Source: Betaproteobacteria bacterium HGW-Betaproteobacteria-14
Lineage (GTDB): Bacteria > Pseudomonadota > Gammaproteobacteria > Burkholderiales > Rhodocyclaceae
Direction of reading: 5' to 3'
NCBI GenBank assembly: GCA_002840845.1
Contig: PHCS01000013.1
Coordinates: 1 to 49,879 of the forward strand
Length of the DNA: 49,879 nucleotides
The position numbers and the translations under genes are program-made. Numbering within the stretch: the first letter of the stretch is position 1; each line of letters opens with the position of its first letter. This document shows positions 26,802 to 36,453 of this stretch, one piece after another. Under the pieces are notes generated by a model. It had not been told where the DNA came from and made no database searches. It worked only from the letters and a program-made list of their open reading frames with translations.

Positions 26802-29003
26802 ATGAGAGCCGTCAAAATCACAGCCTTTGTCCTGGGCGGCCTGGTGGCCTTGCTGGCCGCGGTCGCGGCATTCATCCTGGCGACCTTCGATGCCAACAAG
26901 TGGAAGGGCGAGATCGCCCAGCTGGTCAAGGAGAAGAAGGAGCGCAGCCTGAAGATCGAAGGCGATCTGTCCCTGTCCCTGTTCCCCGCCATCGGGGTGC
27001 GTCTGGGCAAGGCGACGCTGTCTGAGCACAAGAGCGAGCAGGTGTTCGCTGCGGTGGACAACGCGCGCATATCCCTGCAGTTGTTGCCGCTGCTGTCCAA
27101 GCAGGTGGTGGTGGATACCGTGGCGCTGGAGGGCGTCAAGGCCCGCGTGGTGCGCTTCAAGGACGGCCGCCTGAACATCGACGACCTGCTGGCGAAGGAC
27201 GACAAGGAGACGCCGGCCCGCTTCGACATCGCCGGCGTGAAGTTCGTCAACGGCGAACTGGCCTGGCGCGACGAAAAGGCCGGCCAGGATCTGATCCTCT
27301 CATCCCTGAATCTGGAAACGGGGCGGCTGGCCAACGCCGCGTCGGACAAGTTCGACCTGTCGGCGACGCTGGTGAGTACGAAGCCTCATCTGGCGCTGGC
27401 GCTAAAGGCCGCCGGCGAGTATCGCTACGACCTCGACCGGAAAAGCTACGGCGGCGCGAAGCTGGATGTGCGCCTGACGGGCGACCTGGCCGAGATGAAG
27501 TCGCTGGACATGACGGTGACCGCAGCAGCCCTGCAGCTGACGGGCGCGAACGAAATCATCGTCGATCAATTGCAGCTGACGGCCGAGGGCAAGGCGGCGG
27601 GCGGAGCTTTCGAGGCGCGACTCGATGCGCCGACACTGGCACTGACGGCGGAGAAAGCCAGCGGCGCGACGGTTAACGCTTCCGTCAAGCTGGCGGGCGC
27701 CCAGCGTGCGGTCGATGCGAAGATCGCGCTGTCGGGCGTGGAGGGTAAAAGTCAGTCGCTGCAGGTCGGCGAGTTGACGCTGGATCTGGATGCCCGGCAG
27801 GGCGAAACCACCGTCAAGGGCAGGCTGGCGTCAACCCTGTCGGCCAACCTGGAAAAGCAGACCGTCGAGTTGCCTGTTTTCAACGGCGAGCTGAATGTAG
27901 CCAACCCGCAGATGCCCATGAAGAGCGTCCGGTTGCCGCTGAGCGGAGGGATGCGCGCCGATATCGACGGACAGACGGCGGCCCTGCATGCGAACACCCA
28001 GCTCGACGAGAGCAAGATCGCGGCGAAACTGAACCTGACGCGCTTCAGTCCGCTGGCGCTGGGCTTCGATGTCGACATCGACCGGCTCAACGTGGACAAA
28101 TACCTGCCGCCAAAATCTGCCGAGACGGGAGAGAAGAAGGCGGAAACGCCGCTCGATTTTTCCGCGCTCAAGGGACTCAACGCCAGCGGCATTGTCAAGA
28201 TCGGGCAACTGCAGGTGTCGAATGTCAAGGCCGCCAATGTCCGCCTCGAGATCAAGGCCGCCGACGGCAAACTCGACGTCGCGCCCCACTCGGCCAGCCT
28301 CTACAACGGCAGCCTGACGGGCGCGCTCTCGGTGAACGCCAACAACAACCGCATTGCGCTGAAGCAGAGCCTGGCCAATGTCAGCATCAACCCCCTCATG
28401 AAGGACGCCCTCGACAAGGACGTGCTGGAGGGGCGCGGCAACGTCGCGCTGGACGTCACCTCCAGCGGCACGACGGTTGCGGCGATGAAGAAGGGCCTCA
28501 ACGGCACGGCGAGCGTGAATCTGAAGGACGGCGCCATCAAGGGCATCAACCTGGCGAAGACCTTCCGCGAGTCGAAGGCGCTGTTCTCCGGCCGCAAGGG
28601 TGCCGTGCAGGAAGCGAAGCAGACCGAAAAGACCGACTTCTCCGAACTGTCGGCTTCCTTTCGCATCGCCGGCGGCGTGGCGCGCAACGACGACCTCAGC
28701 ATGAAGTCGCCCTTCATCCGCCTGGGCGGCGCGGGTGACATCGATATCGGCGAAGACCGCGTGGAGTACCTTGCCAAGGCCAGCGTGGTGAACACCTCGG
28801 GCGGCCAGGGCGGGAGGGAACTCGATCACCTCAAGGGCCTCACCGTGCCGGTGCGGGTGAGCGGCCCCTTCGACAAGCTCGCCTACAACATCGAGTTCGG
28901 CGGCCTGGTGGCGGAGGCTGCCAAGGCCAAGGTCGAGGCGAAGGTGAAGGAGACGGTGCAGGAGAAATCCAAGGGCGTCCTCAAGGGCCTGTTCAAGCGC
29001 TAG
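26802..29003 (+). CDS. AsmA-family protein
   Basis: The protein has 733 residues with an N-terminal membrane anchor (about residues 5-28). The beginning 'KIEGDLSLSLFPAIGVRLGK' is the AsmA N-terminal signature. The long middle is beta-rich and repetitive, and the C-terminal part 'GLNGTASVNLKDGAIKGINL' followed by 'LSMKSPFIRLGGAGDIDIGE' is typical of the AsmA_2 region. AsmA-like proteins are inner-membrane-anchored periplasmic proteins tied to lipid transport and outer-membrane biogenesis. A GGAGG ribosome site stands seven bases upstream. The 3' end overlaps the convergent cobB gene by 11 bases. Confidence 0.93.
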   Translation: MRAVKITAFVLGGLVALLAAVAAFILATFDANKWKGEIAQLVKEKKERSLKIEGDLSLSLFPAIGVRLGKATLSEHKSEQVFAAVDNARISLQLLPLLSKQVVVDTVALEGVKARVVRFKDGRLNIDDLLAKDDKETPARFDIAGVKFVNGELAWRDEKAGQDLILSSLNLETGRLANAASDKFDLSATLVSTKPHLALALKAAGEYRYDLDRKSYGGAKLDVRLTGDLAEMKSLDMTVTAAALQLTGANEIIVDQLQLTAEGKAAGGAFEARLDAPTLALTAEKASGATVNASVKLAGAQRAVDAKIALSGVEGKSQSLQVGELTLDLDARQGETTVKGRLASTLSANLEKQTVELPVFNGELNVANPQMPMKSVRLPLSGGMRADIDGQTAALHANTQLDESKIAAKLNLTRFSPLALGFDVDIDRLNVDKYLPPKSAETGEKKAETPLDFSALKGLNASGIVKIGQLQVSNVKAANVRLEIKAADGKLDVAPHSASLYNGSLTGALSVNANNNRIALKQSLANVSINPLMKDALDKDVLEGRGNVALDVTSSGTTVAAMKKGLNGTASVNLKDGAIKGINLAKTFRESKALFSGRKGAVQEAKQTEKTDFSELSASFRIAGGVARNDDLSMKSPFIRLGGAGDIDIGEDRVEYLAKASVVNTSGGQGGRELDHLKGLTVPVRVSGPFDKLAYNIEFGGLVAEAAKAKVEAKVKETVQEKSKGVLKGLFKR

Positions 29004-29730
29004 CCGCAGTCAGCTTGTCCAGCAACAGCGGCAGCACCTCTCCCGCCAGCCCTTGCAGCGCAAACTGGACATGGCGCGTGAGTGCCGTGCGTTCCGGGTT
29101 GATTTCCACCACGGTTGCGCCGGCCGACAGGGCCCGCAAGGGCAGTTCGGCTGCCGGGTAGACCTGCGCCGAGGTGCCGATGCTGAGAAACACGTCGCAA
29201 TGCTCTGCGGCATCCTCCGCCCGCGCCAGGGCATCCGCCGGCAGCATTTCGCCGAACCACACGACGTCCGGGCGCAGGTAGGCGCCGCAGGGGCAGCGCG
29301 GCGGCGATTCGCCCTCCGCAAAGTCGCTGACGACGCGCTGCTCGAGTGAGCATTTCACCCGCGTGATGTTGCCGTGCAGTTCCACCACCTCGCGCGAGCC
29401 GGCGCGTTGGTGCAGGCTGTCGATGTTCTGCGTCACGAGCGTGAATGTATCGAAGCACCGTTCCAGCCTGGCCAGCGCGTCGTGGCCGGGATTGGGCCGC
29501 ACGCCGACAATGCTGGTGCGCCGCGCGGCATACCATTCCCAGACCATTTTGGGATTGCGCGCGAAGCCTTCCGGCGTGGCCAGTTCCTGCGGATCGTAGT
29601 TGGCCCACAGTCCGGTCAGTGCGTCGCGGAAGGTCGGAATGCCCGATTCGGCCGAGATGCCGGCGCCGGTGAGCACGGCCACGCGGCGTGCCTGCGAGAG
29701 GCGCTCGATGAGTTCGCGCGGAATGTCCAT
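28993..29730 (-). CDS. cobB: NAD-dependent protein deacylase (sirtuin, CobB type)
   Basis: The protein has 245 residues from ATG 29730; ATG 29736 is closer to AAGG (2 bases) than the usual 8, so the inner ATG is preferred. Sirtuin motifs are '[18 protein letters not shown]', '[12 protein letters not shown]', '[12 protein letters not shown]' with the catalytic His, and '[16 protein letters not shown]'. The 'WYAARR' motif holds the Tyr-X2-Arg pair that marks desuccinylase/desuccinyl-type sirtuins. The zinc site is partly degenerate: after 'VKC' the next cysteines are only 'CPC', as in E. coli CobB. It removes acyl groups from lysine. Overlaps the AsmA gene end. Confidence 0.94.
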   Translation of the reverse strand: MDIPRELIERLSQARRVAVLTGAGISAESGIPTFRDALTGLWANYDPQELATPEGFARNPKMVWEWYAARRTSIVGVRPNPGHDALARLERCFDTFTLVTQNIDSLHQRAGSREVVELHGNITRVKCSLEQRVVSDFAEGESPPRCPCGAYLRPDVVWFGEMLPADALARAEDAAEHCDVFLSIGTSAQVYPAAELPLRALSAGATVVEINPERTALTRHVQFALQGLAGEVLPLLLDKLTAASA

Positions 29731-29785
29731 GCGCATGTCCTTGCCGGGCCGGGGAAATCGGTCTCCATGCTACCATCCCGGCGCT

Positions 29786-30610
29786 ATGGATTTCACCCTG
29801 CTGCTGCACGCGCTCATCCTCGGCATCGTCGAGGGCCTCACCGAATTCCTGCCGATCTCCTCGACCGGCCACCTGATCCTCGTGGCCGACCTGCTCGACT
29901 TCAACGATGAGCGCGGCAAGCTGTTCCAGATCGCCATCCAGACTGGCGCGATACTGGCTGTGTGTTGGGAGTACCGCGCCCGGCTCGGCCGGGTCGTCCG
30001 CGGCCTGTCACACGACCGCGACGCGCAGCGCTTTGTGGCGAACCTGGCCATCGCCTTCATGCCGCTGGCGCTGCTCGGCCTGGCGTTCGGCAAGGCCATC
30101 AAGGCGCAATTGTTCCAGCCGATTCCCGTGGCGACCGCCTTCATCGTCGGCGGCCTGGTCATCCTCTGGGCGGAGCGGCGCCAGCACACGATCCGGATAC
30201 AGACCGTCGACGACATGGGCTGGCGCGATGCCCTCCTGCTCGGCATCGCCCAGGCTTTCGCCCTGATTCCCGGCACCTCGCGCTCCGGCGCCACCATCAT
30301 CGGCGGCCTGCTCTTCGGCCTGTCGCGCAAGGCGGCCACCGAATTTTCTTTTTTTCTTGCTGTGCCGACATTGTTTGCCGCCGCCGCCTACCAGATGGTG
30401 AAGGAGCGGCACCTGCTCAACATTGACGATCTCGGCATGTGGGCGGTCGGCTTTTCCGCTGCCTTCGTCTCCGCCTTCCTCTGCGTGCGCTGGCTGCTGC
30501 GCTACATCAGCACGCACGATTTCTCGATTTTCGCCTGGTACCGCATCGTCTTCGGCTTCGTCGTCATCGGCACCGCCTATACGGGCTTGGTGGACTGGAC
30601 CGCGCCATGA
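29786..30610 (+). CDS. uppP: Undecaprenyl-diphosphatase
   Basis: The protein has 274 residues and about eight membrane helices. The BacA motifs are '[15 protein letters not shown]' and '[18 protein letters not shown]', which hold the catalytic Glu, Ser and Arg residues. It hydrolyses undecaprenyl diphosphate to the monophosphate so that the lipid carrier can be reused, and gives low-level bacitracin resistance. It overlaps the following AAA ATPase gene by four bases (ATGA), a coupling that is worth attention. Confidence 0.96.
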   Translation: MDFTLLLHALILGIVEGLTEFLPISSTGHLILVADLLDFNDERGKLFQIAIQTGAILAVCWEYRARLGRVVRGLSHDRDAQRFVANLAIAFMPLALLGLAFGKAIKAQLFQPIPVATAFIVGGLVILWAERRQHTIRIQTVDDMGWRDALLLGIAQAFALIPGTSRSGATIIGGLLFGLSRKAATEFSFFLAVPTLFAAAAYQMVKERHLLNIDDLGMWAVGFSAAFVSAFLCVRWLLRYISTHDFSIFAWYRIVFGFVVIGTAYTGLVDWTAP

Positions 30611-32088
30611 ACGACCTGCACGACCTGGCGCTGATCCTGCAATCGCGCTTTCCCCTGGTTGTCGTCGAGACGCACGAAGAGCCGCGCGTGGTCGCATTGC
30701 TGGAACAGGCGGCCAACCTGGAAGGCCTGGCGCTGTTCATCTGGAGCGTGGCCGACGGATTGCGCCGCAGCAACAACACCCAGCCGATCACGCAGACCTA
30801 CGAATTCCTCGACGCGCTGCGCCATATCGACAAGACGCAGCAGAACGGCGTCTATGTCATGCTCGACGCGCATCCCTACCTCGCCGAGCCGGTGAATGCG
30901 CGCCTGGTTCGCGAGATCGCCAACGAATACAACAAGACCGCCCGCACGCTGGTTTTCGTCAGCCCCCGCATCGAATTGAATGCCGAACTGGCCCGCATGA
31001 GCGCGCGCTTCGCGCTGTCGGTGCCGGGCCTGGAGGCGATCCAGGGACTCCTGCGCGAGGAAATGCAGCTGTGGGCGCGGCAGGGAAACGGGGAGCCGGT
31101 GCGCGGCGAGAAGGAGGCGCTGCACCTGCTGGCGCGCCACCTGAGCGGCATGGCGCTCGACGATGCGCGCCGGCTGGCGCGGCAGGCGATCCGCAACGAT
31201 GGGCTGATCACCCACCAGGACATCGACCACGTGCTGCGCTTCAAGTACGACGCGCTCGGCGCAGGCAGCGTGCTGAGCCTGGAACTCGACACGGCCAGCT
31301 TCGCCCAGGTCGGCGGCGTGAAACGGCTCAAGCATTGGCTGGAGCTGCGCCGCGACGTCTTCGTCGGCGACGCTGGCGCCGGCCTGCAGCCGCCCAAGGG
31401 CATCATGCTGCTCGGCGTGCAGGGCAGCGGCAAGAGCCTGGCCGCCAAGGCGGTGGCCGGCGCCTGGGGCGTGCCCCTGCTGCGGCTGGATTTCGCCACG
31501 CTCTACAACAAGTTCTTCGGCGAGACCGAGCGCAACCTGCGCGAGGCGCTGGCTTCGGCCGAAGCCCTGGCGCCCTGCGTGCTGTGGATCGACGAGATCG
31601 AGAAGGGGCTTGCCAGCGACAGTTCCGGCGGCACCGACGGCGGCGTCTCGCGCCGCATCCTCGGCACTCTGCTGACCTGGCTCTCGGAGCGCAAGGGCCG
31701 CGTCTTCATCGTCGCCACCGCCAACGACATCGAGCAGCTGCCGCCGGAGCTGATCCGCAAGGGCCGCCTGGACGAGATCTTTTTCGTCGACTTGCCGGAC
31801 GTGACGACGCGCGCCGAGATCTTCGCCATCCATCTGGCGCGGCGCGAAGCGAAACTCGAACGGTTCGACCTCGATGGACTGGCGCGGGCGGCGGACGGGT
31901 TCTCCGGCGCCGAGATCGAGCAGGCCGTGGTGTCTTCGCTGTACGAAGCCCATGCGCGGAAGGTGCCGCTCGAGCAGGAGTTGCTGCTGGCGGAGATCGG
32001 CCGCACTCGCCCGCTGTCGACGGTGATGGCGGAACGGGTGGCCGCCTTGCGCGCATGGGCGGCCGACCGCACCGTGCCGGCGAACTGA
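30607..32088 (+). CDS. Ycf46-like AAA+ ATPase
   Basis: The protein has 493 residues. The N-terminal half is a RecA-like non-canonical ATPase region ('[10 protein letters not shown]', '[15 protein letters not shown]'). The C-terminal AAA module has Walker A 'GVQGSGKS' (residues 270-277), Walker B ending Asp329-Glu330 in '[13 protein letters not shown]', sensor-1 '[13 protein letters not shown]' and an arginine finger region '[15 protein letters not shown]'. This matches the Ycf46 family of cyanobacteria and proteobacteria, whose role (CO2 utilisation in cyanobacteria) is poorly known. It starts inside the uppP stop, so the pair is probably cotranslated. Confidence 0.88.
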   Translation: MNDLHDLALILQSRFPLVVVETHEEPRVVALLEQAANLEGLALFIWSVADGLRRSNNTQPITQTYEFLDALRHIDKTQQNGVYVMLDAHPYLAEPVNARLVREIANEYNKTARTLVFVSPRIELNAELARMSARFALSVPGLEAIQGLLREEMQLWARQGNGEPVRGEKEALHLLARHLSGMALDDARRLARQAIRNDGLITHQDIDHVLRFKYDALGAGSVLSLELDTASFAQVGGVKRLKHWLELRRDVFVGDAGAGLQPPKGIMLLGVQGSGKSLAAKAVAGAWGVPLLRLDFATLYNKFFGETERNLREALASAEALAPCVLWIDEIEKGLASDSSGGTDGGVSRRILGTLLTWLSERKGRVFIVATANDIEQLPPELIRKGRLDEIFFVDLPDVTTRAEIFAIHLARREAKLERFDLDGLARAADGFSGAEIEQAVVSSLYEAHARKVPLEQELLLAEIGRTRPLSTVMAERVAALRAWAADRTVPAN

Positions 32089-32089
32089 A

Positions 32090-32659
32090 ATGATTGTCTA
32101 TCTGCACGGCTTCCGCTCCTCGCCGCAGTCGAACAAGGCGCAACGGCTGAAGGCGCATATGAATGAGCTTGGCCTTGGCCCCCTGTTCTGGTGCGAGCAG
32201 TTGCCGGTCTCGCCGCGTGCGGCCATCGCACTGGCGGAGCGCGCCATTGCCGCGTCGGCGACCCCGGTCACGGTAGTGGGCAGTTCGCTGGGCGGCTATT
32301 ACGCCACGCACCTGGCCGAGAAACATGGCTTGCGCGCGGTGCTCATCAACCCGGCCGTGGTGGCCCATCTCTCGCTTGCCGAGTTCGTCGGGCCGCAGAC
32401 GAACCTCTACACCGGCGAGACTTTCGATTTCCGGCTTGAGCACATCGAGGAACTGCGCGCGATCGAAGTGCCGCGCCTGTCGCGGCCGGAGGACGTCCTG
32501 TTGCTGGTGGAGGAGGGCGACGAGACGCTCGACTACAGGCAGGCCGTGGCGAAATATGCCGGCTGCCGGCAGGTGGTGCTGCCTGGGGGCGACCACAGCT
32601 TTACGCGCTTCGCAGACTATATGGACGCGATCCTCGATTTCGCGGGGCTGCTGCGATGA
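32090..32659 (+). CDS. YqiA/YcfP-family alpha/beta-hydrolase
   Basis: The protein has 189 residues. The start 'MIVYLHGFRSSPQSNKAQRL' and the nucleophile elbow 'VVGSSLGGYYATHLAEKHG' with Ser in GSSLGG, plus the 'LLLVEEGDETLDY' acid and 'GGDHSFTRFADY' histidine, complete the Ser-Asp-His triad of this esterase family. It starts one base after the AAA gene stop and overlaps the next gene by four bases, so it belongs to the same run. Substrates are unknown. Confidence 0.9.
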   Translation: MIVYLHGFRSSPQSNKAQRLKAHMNELGLGPLFWCEQLPVSPRAAIALAERAIAASATPVTVVGSSLGGYYATHLAEKHGLRAVLINPAVVAHLSLAEFVGPQTNLYTGETFDFRLEHIEELRAIEVPRLSRPEDVLLLVEEGDETLDYRQAVAKYAGCRQVVLPGGDHSFTRFADYMDAILDFAGLLR

Positions 32660-33471
32660 GCTTCGACCCCGATCGCCACAAGCGCGAGGAACGCGCCGGC
32701 TACAACCTGATCGCGGCGCGCTACGCCGAGGGCGCTGCGCTGCGATCCGGCTTGAATGCCGCGCTGCTGGCGGCAGCCGACTTGCGGCCGGGACAGCGCG
32801 TCCTGGATCTGGCGAGCGGGCCGGGCGTGCTGGCCAGCATGGCGGCGGAAGCCGTGCGCGGCGGGCTGGTGGTGGCGAGCGACATCGCCGAGGGCGCGCT
32901 GCAGGAAGGGCGCCGCCGGGCCGTCGCGGACAATCTGGTCTTCGCCGCCGCCGATGCGGAGCGGCTGACTTTTGCCGACGGTGCCTTCGACCGCGCGCTG
33001 TGCGGGCTCGGCCTGATGTTCTTCCCTGCAGCGGAGCAGTCCCTCGCGGAAATGCGCCGCGTGCTCAAGCCGGGCGGCCTCGCCGTGTTTTCGGTGTGGG
33101 GCGAGGCTGCGCGCGCGCCGCTGGTGTCATGCGCCCTGCAATGCATTCGCCGCATCCTGCCGCCGCCCAAGGCCGAGCGTCTGTCGCCCTTCCGCTTCGG
33201 CAACGAGGCTTTCCTGAAGCAAACCCTGAAGGCTGCAGGTTTCGACGCGGTCGAGGTGACCCCTCATGCCCTCAGCTGCACTTTCGCGTCGTCGCAGGAC
33301 TATTGGCAGGCCTTTCGCGACATGGCCGGCGGCGCGGCGGCGGGACTTTCACGCCTGCCCGAGGAAGCCCTGGCGCGCCTGGGCAGCGAGGTGGCGCAGG
33401 AACTCGAGCCCTGGCGGAGGGGCCATGCCTTTGTGCCCGAGAGCGAAGTCCTGATCGCAAGGGCTCGCTGA
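32656..33471 (+). CDS. Class I SAM-dependent methyltransferase
   Basis: The protein has 271 residues. SAM-binding motif I is 'VLDLASGPGVLASMAAE', motif II follows in 'GLVVASDIAEGAL', and 'FAAADAERLTFADGAFDRAL' is the Methyltransf_11-type motif IV region. The C-terminal half carries no further named domain. Substrate unknown; small-molecule or UbiE-like targets are possible. It overlaps the YqiA-like gene by four bases and ends about 70 bases before the rnb-family gene. Confidence 0.88.
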   Translation: MSFDPDRHKREERAGYNLIAARYAEGAALRSGLNAALLAAADLRPGQRVLDLASGPGVLASMAAEAVRGGLVVASDIAEGALQEGRRRAVADNLVFAAADAERLTFADGAFDRALCGLGLMFFPAAEQSLAEMRRVLKPGGLAVFSVWGEAARAPLVSCALQCIRRILPPPKAERLSPFRFGNEAFLKQTLKAAGFDAVEVTPHALSCTFASSQDYWQAFRDMAGGAAAGLSRLPEEALARLGSEVAQELEPWRRGHAFVPESEVLIARAR

Positions 33472-33497
33472 CGCTCAGCACATGAGCGCGCGTCGGG

Positions 33498-33503
33498 TAT
33501 AAT
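33498..33503 (+). promoter_or_regulatory. TATAAT -10 element upstream of the RNase II-family gene
   Basis: A perfect TATAAT lies 36 bases before the ATG of the exoribonuclease gene, inside a 5-bp inverted repeat (GTCGG-CCGAC, 33492-33509). No good -35 at 17 bases is seen. A Shine-Dalgarno sequence is also not evident in the short leader. Confidence 0.5.
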
Positions 33504-33538
33504 TCCGACCCATCCCCCCCGGCTTCCAGCAATCCCCG

Positions 33539-35518
33539 ATGAATGTCCTGTTTGAAGAGGACGGCGCCTTCAAGGCCGGCGCCGTGCTCGCCGACAACGT
33601 GACCTCGCTGCAGGTCGAGACGGTAAGCGGCAAGCGCGTCAAGGTGAAGTCCGCCAACGTGCTGCTGCGCTTCGCCCAGCCGGCGCCGGGCGAGCTGCTC
33701 GAGCGCGCCGATGACGAGTCGGCCGGCATCGAGCCGGAATTCCTCTGGGAAGTGTGTCCGGAGGCCGAGTTCGGCTTCGAGGACCTGGCGCGCGAATACT
33801 TCGGCCGCGCCCCCCAGCCGGTCGAGGCCACCGCCATCCTGCTGCGCCTGCATGCTGCGCCGATTTATTTCCACCGCAAGGGCAAAGGCCGCTTCCGCAA
33901 GGCGCCGCCGGACATCCTCAAGGCGGCGCTGGCCGGGCTGGAGAAGAAGCGCATGCAGGCGCTGGCCATTGAGCGCATGGCGACGGAGCTCAAGTCCGGA
34001 ACCCTGCCGGCCGAGTTCCCGCCACTGCTCAGCCAGCTCCTCTACAAGCCCGACCGCAACCGCCTGGAAACCAAGGCGCTGGAGCTGGCCTGCGCAGAAA
34101 GCGGCCTGCCCGCCGCACACCTGCTGGCGCGCTGCGGCGCCCTGCCCTCCAGCCACGACTATCATCTCGGCCGCTTTCTCTTCGAGCTGTTCCCGCAGGG
34201 CACCGGCTTCGGTGAGTACGAGGCGCCCGAGATTACCTTCTTTGATAGCGCGCAGCGCCCGAATGGTCACCCCCTTCCCCGGGAAGGGGGTCGGGGGGAT
34301 GGCGCACAGAGGGGGAAAACGCTTGAACTTCCGCTTGCGGAAGTTCAAGCGTTTTCCGTCGACGATGCCGCCACCACCGAGATCGACGATGCGTTTTCCG
34401 TCACGCCGCTGGAGGGCGGCGGCTGGCGCATCGGCATCCACATCGCGGCACCGGGGCTGGGCATTCGCCCCGATTCCGCGCTGGGTGCGATCGCCCGCAG
34501 CCGCCTGTCCACCGTGTATATGCCGGGGCGCAAGATCACCATGCTGCCGGAAGAGGTGGTGGAGCGCTACACGCTGTCCGCCGGGCGCGACTGCCCGGCG
34601 CTCTCGCTCTACCTGGAGGTGGGGGCGGACTATGCGATCCGCGGCACGTCCACGCGCATCGAACGTGTGCCGGTGGCGGCCAACCTGCGCCACCACGACA
34701 TCGATCCGCTCTTCAACGAGCGGACGCTGGCCGAGGGCGGGCCGGAATTCACCTACAAGCGCGAGCTGACCCTGCTGTGGGAATTCGCCACCGTGCTGGA
34801 AGCCGGCCGCGGCAAGCCCTCGGCCAATCAGGGCATGATGGAATACGGTTTTTACGTGGACTGGGCCGATGTCGACGGGCGCGTCGACATCGTCGAGCGC
34901 CGGCGCGGCTCCCCGCTCGACAAGCTGGTGGCCGAACTGATGATCCTCGCCAACGCTTCCTGGGGGAAGCTGCTGGCCGGGGCGCAGGTCGCCGCCATCT
35001 ACCGCGTGCAGGCCGCCGGCAAGGTGCGCATGACCACGGCGGCGCTCTCCCACGAGGGCTTGGGCGTGGATTGCTACGCCTGGTCGAGCTCGCCGCTGCG
35101 CCGCTATGTCGACCTGGTCAACCAGTGGCAACTGCTGGCGCACCTCGGCAACGAAACACCGCCCTTCACTGCGCGCAGCGAGGACCTGCTCTCGGCCATG
35201 CGCGATTTCGAGATTACCTATGCCGCCTATGCCGAGTTCCAGCGCGGCATGGAGCGCTACTGGTGCCTGCGCTGGCTGCTGCAGGAGGGTATTGCGGAAA
35301 CGCCGGCGCGTGTCGTGCGCGAGAGCCTGCTGCGGCTCGAGCGCATCCCGCTCTTCCTGCGCTGCCCTTCGCTGCCGGCCTGTGAGCCGCGCACCCGGGT
35401 CAGCGTGGCGATTACAGGCATCGACCTGCTGGCACTCGAGGCGCAGTGTCGTTATCTGGCGACGCTCGACGAGACGAATGAGGCGGAAAGCATCGATGAT
35501 GTGGAAATACCGGAGTAG
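33539..35518 (+). CDS. rnb: RNase II/R-family exoribonuclease with in-frame repeat insertion
   Basis: The protein has 659 residues. The RNB catalytic core is intact: 'VDDAATTEIDDAFSV' carries Asp275, Glu281, Asp283 and Asp284, followed by 'GIHIAAPGLGIRPDS', 'YMPGRKITMLPEEVVERY' and the C-terminal 'SSPLRRYVDLVNQWQLLAHL'. It degrades single-stranded RNA 3' to 5'. Between residues about 236 and 263, directly before the core, lies a foreign-looking stretch ('RPNGHPLPREGGRGDGAQRG') translated from a GC-rich repeat plus one arm of a 21-bp palindrome. The frame stays open through it. rnb versus rnr naming is uncertain; the domain layout is the betaproteobacterial RNase II type without a clear C-terminal S1. 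Confidence 0.92.
   Translation: MNVLFEEDGAFKAGAVLADNVTSLQVETVSGKRVKVKSANVLLRFAQPAPGELLERADDESAGIEPEFLWEVCPEAEFGFEDLAREYFGRAPQPVEATAILLRLHAAPIYFHRKGKGRFRKAPPDILKAALAGLEKKRMQALAIERMATELKSGTLPAEFPPLLSQLLYKPDRNRLETKALELACAESGLPAAHLLARCGALPSSHDYHLGRFLFELFPQGTGFGEYEAPEITFFDSAQRPNGHPLPREGGRGDGAQRGKTLELPLAEVQAFSVDDAATTEIDDAFSVTPLEGGGWRIGIHIAAPGLGIRPDSALGAIARSRLSTVYMPGRKITMLPEEVVERYTLSAGRDCPALSLYLEVGADYAIRGTSTRIERVPVAANLRHHDIDPLFNERTLAEGGPEFTYKRELTLLWEFATVLEAGRGKPSANQGMMEYGFYVDWADVDGRVDIVERRRGSPLDKLVAELMILANASWGKLLAGAQVAAIYRVQAAGKVRMTTAALSHEGLGVDCYAWSSSPLRRYVDLVNQWQLLAHLGNETPPFTARSEDLLSAMRDFEITYAAYAEFQRGMERYWCLRWLLQEGIAETPARVVRESLLRLERIPLFLRCPSLPACEPRTRVSVAITGIDLLALEAQCRYLATLDETNEAESIDDVEIPE
34268..34303 (+). 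repeat. GC-rich palindromic repeat, copy C (inside the RNase II-family gene)
   Basis: The core 34270-34290 is a perfect inverted repeat of 10-base arms around one C (CCCCCTTCCC-C-GGGAAGGGGG), followed by TCGGGGGGATGGC. Copies A (inverted) and B (direct) are at 5938-5973 and 19294-19329. It lies in coding sequence, in frame. Confidence 0.8.
34314..34357. repeat. Perfect 21-bp inverted repeat with 2-base loop, in coding sequence
   Basis: Arms 34314-34334 and 34337-34357 are exact reverse complements with TT between them. The right arm encodes native-looking residues ('AEVQAFS') just before the catalytic motif. The left arm encodes 'GKTLELP' and looks like an inverted copy of it. It begins 11 bases after repeat copy C. 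Confidence 0.95.
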
Positions 35519-35529
35519 AATTCGGCTTC

Positions 35530-36453
35530 ATGCCCGCTAGCAGCATGGTCTCTTCCCGCAGCACTGGCGCCTTCTCCGTGGCCTGGCCGGGCTGGCTTTC
35601 CCGCATGGACCCGCCTCGCCGCAGTTTCACGCTGGCGCTGATCGCCTCGCTGGTCCTCCATGCCGTCCTGCTCTCCATCCATTTCAAGTTGCCCGATGCG
35701 ATCAAGCGCGCGACCAGCGCCACGCTGGAAGTGGTGCTGGTCAACGCCAAGAGCGCGCGCAAGCCGGTCAAGGCGCAGGCGCGCGCCCAGGCCAACCTCG
35801 ATGGCGGCGGCAACACCGACGAGAACCGGCGCGCCAAGACGCCCCTGCCGGCCGCGCAGCAGACGCAGCCCGGCGACAGCCTGGTCGAGGCGCAGCGCCG
35901 GGTGCAGGAACTGGAAGCCCAGCAGCAGAAGCTGCTGACGCAGGCGAAGAGCAAGAAGGCCGTCCAGGTCGAGACCAGCCGCAGCGAGAAGCAGCCCGAG
36001 CAGTCCAGCGTGCGCGGCGCCGACCTGGCGCAAAGCGCCCTGGCCATCGCCCGCATGGAGGCCCAGATCGCGCGCCAGGTCGAGGAGTACAACAAGCGGC
36101 CGCGCAAGAAATTCATCGGCGCACGCACCGAGGAATTCGCCGCCGCCCAGTACCTGGAGGACTGGCGCCAGAAGGTCGAGCGCATCGGCAACCTGAACTA
36201 TCCCGAGGCGGCCAAGGGCAGGCTCTACGGCAATTTGCTGCTGTATGTCGAGATCAAGGCCGACGGCAGCCTCGAGCGCGTCGAGGTGCAGCGCTCCTCG
36301 GGCCACAGGATACTCGACGAGGCGGCGCTGCGCATCGTCCGCATGGCCGCCCCCTACGGCAATTTCTCCGCCGAACTCAAGCGCCAGACCGACATCGTCG
36401 CCTTTGCCCGCACCTGGGTGTTTACCAAGGCCGACCAGCTGCAATCGGAATGA
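35530..36453 (+). CDS. TonB-like energy transducer
   Basis: The protein has 307 residues. A single membrane anchor lies near residues 33-52 ('FTLALIASLVLHAVLLSIHF'). A long charged, Gln/Ala/Lys-rich linker follows, and the C-terminal domain 'NYPEAAKGRLYGNLLLYVEI' with 'RVEVQRSSGHRILDEAALRI' is the TonB C-terminal fold. It would transmit proton-motive energy from ExbBD to outer-membrane receptors, but exbBD and receptors are not nearby, so the partner is unknown. It overlaps aroE by four bases (ATGA). Confidence 0.88.
   Translation: MPASSMVSSRSTGAFSVAWPGWLSRMDPPRRSFTLALIASLVLHAVLLSIHFKLPDAIKRATSATLEVVLVNAKSARKPVKAQARAQANLDGGGNTDENRRAKTPLPAAQQTQPGDSLVEAQRRVQELEAQQQKLLTQAKSKKAVQVETSRSEKQPEQSSVRGADLAQSALAIARMEAQIARQVEEYNKRPRKKFIGARTEEFAAAQYLEDWRQKVERIGNLNYPEAAKGRLYGNLLLYVEIKADGSLERVEVQRSSGHRILDEAALRIVRMAAPYGNFSAELKRQTDIVAFARTWVFTKADQLQSE

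Noticed and set aside
28993..29003. Frameshift at the AsmA-cobB junction
   Set aside because: The 11-base overlap is convergent and both C-termini look complete for their families.
33272..35143. Long open frame opposite the RNase II-family gene
   Set aside because: Shadow of a gene with a complete RNB catalytic motif; no recognisable domain.
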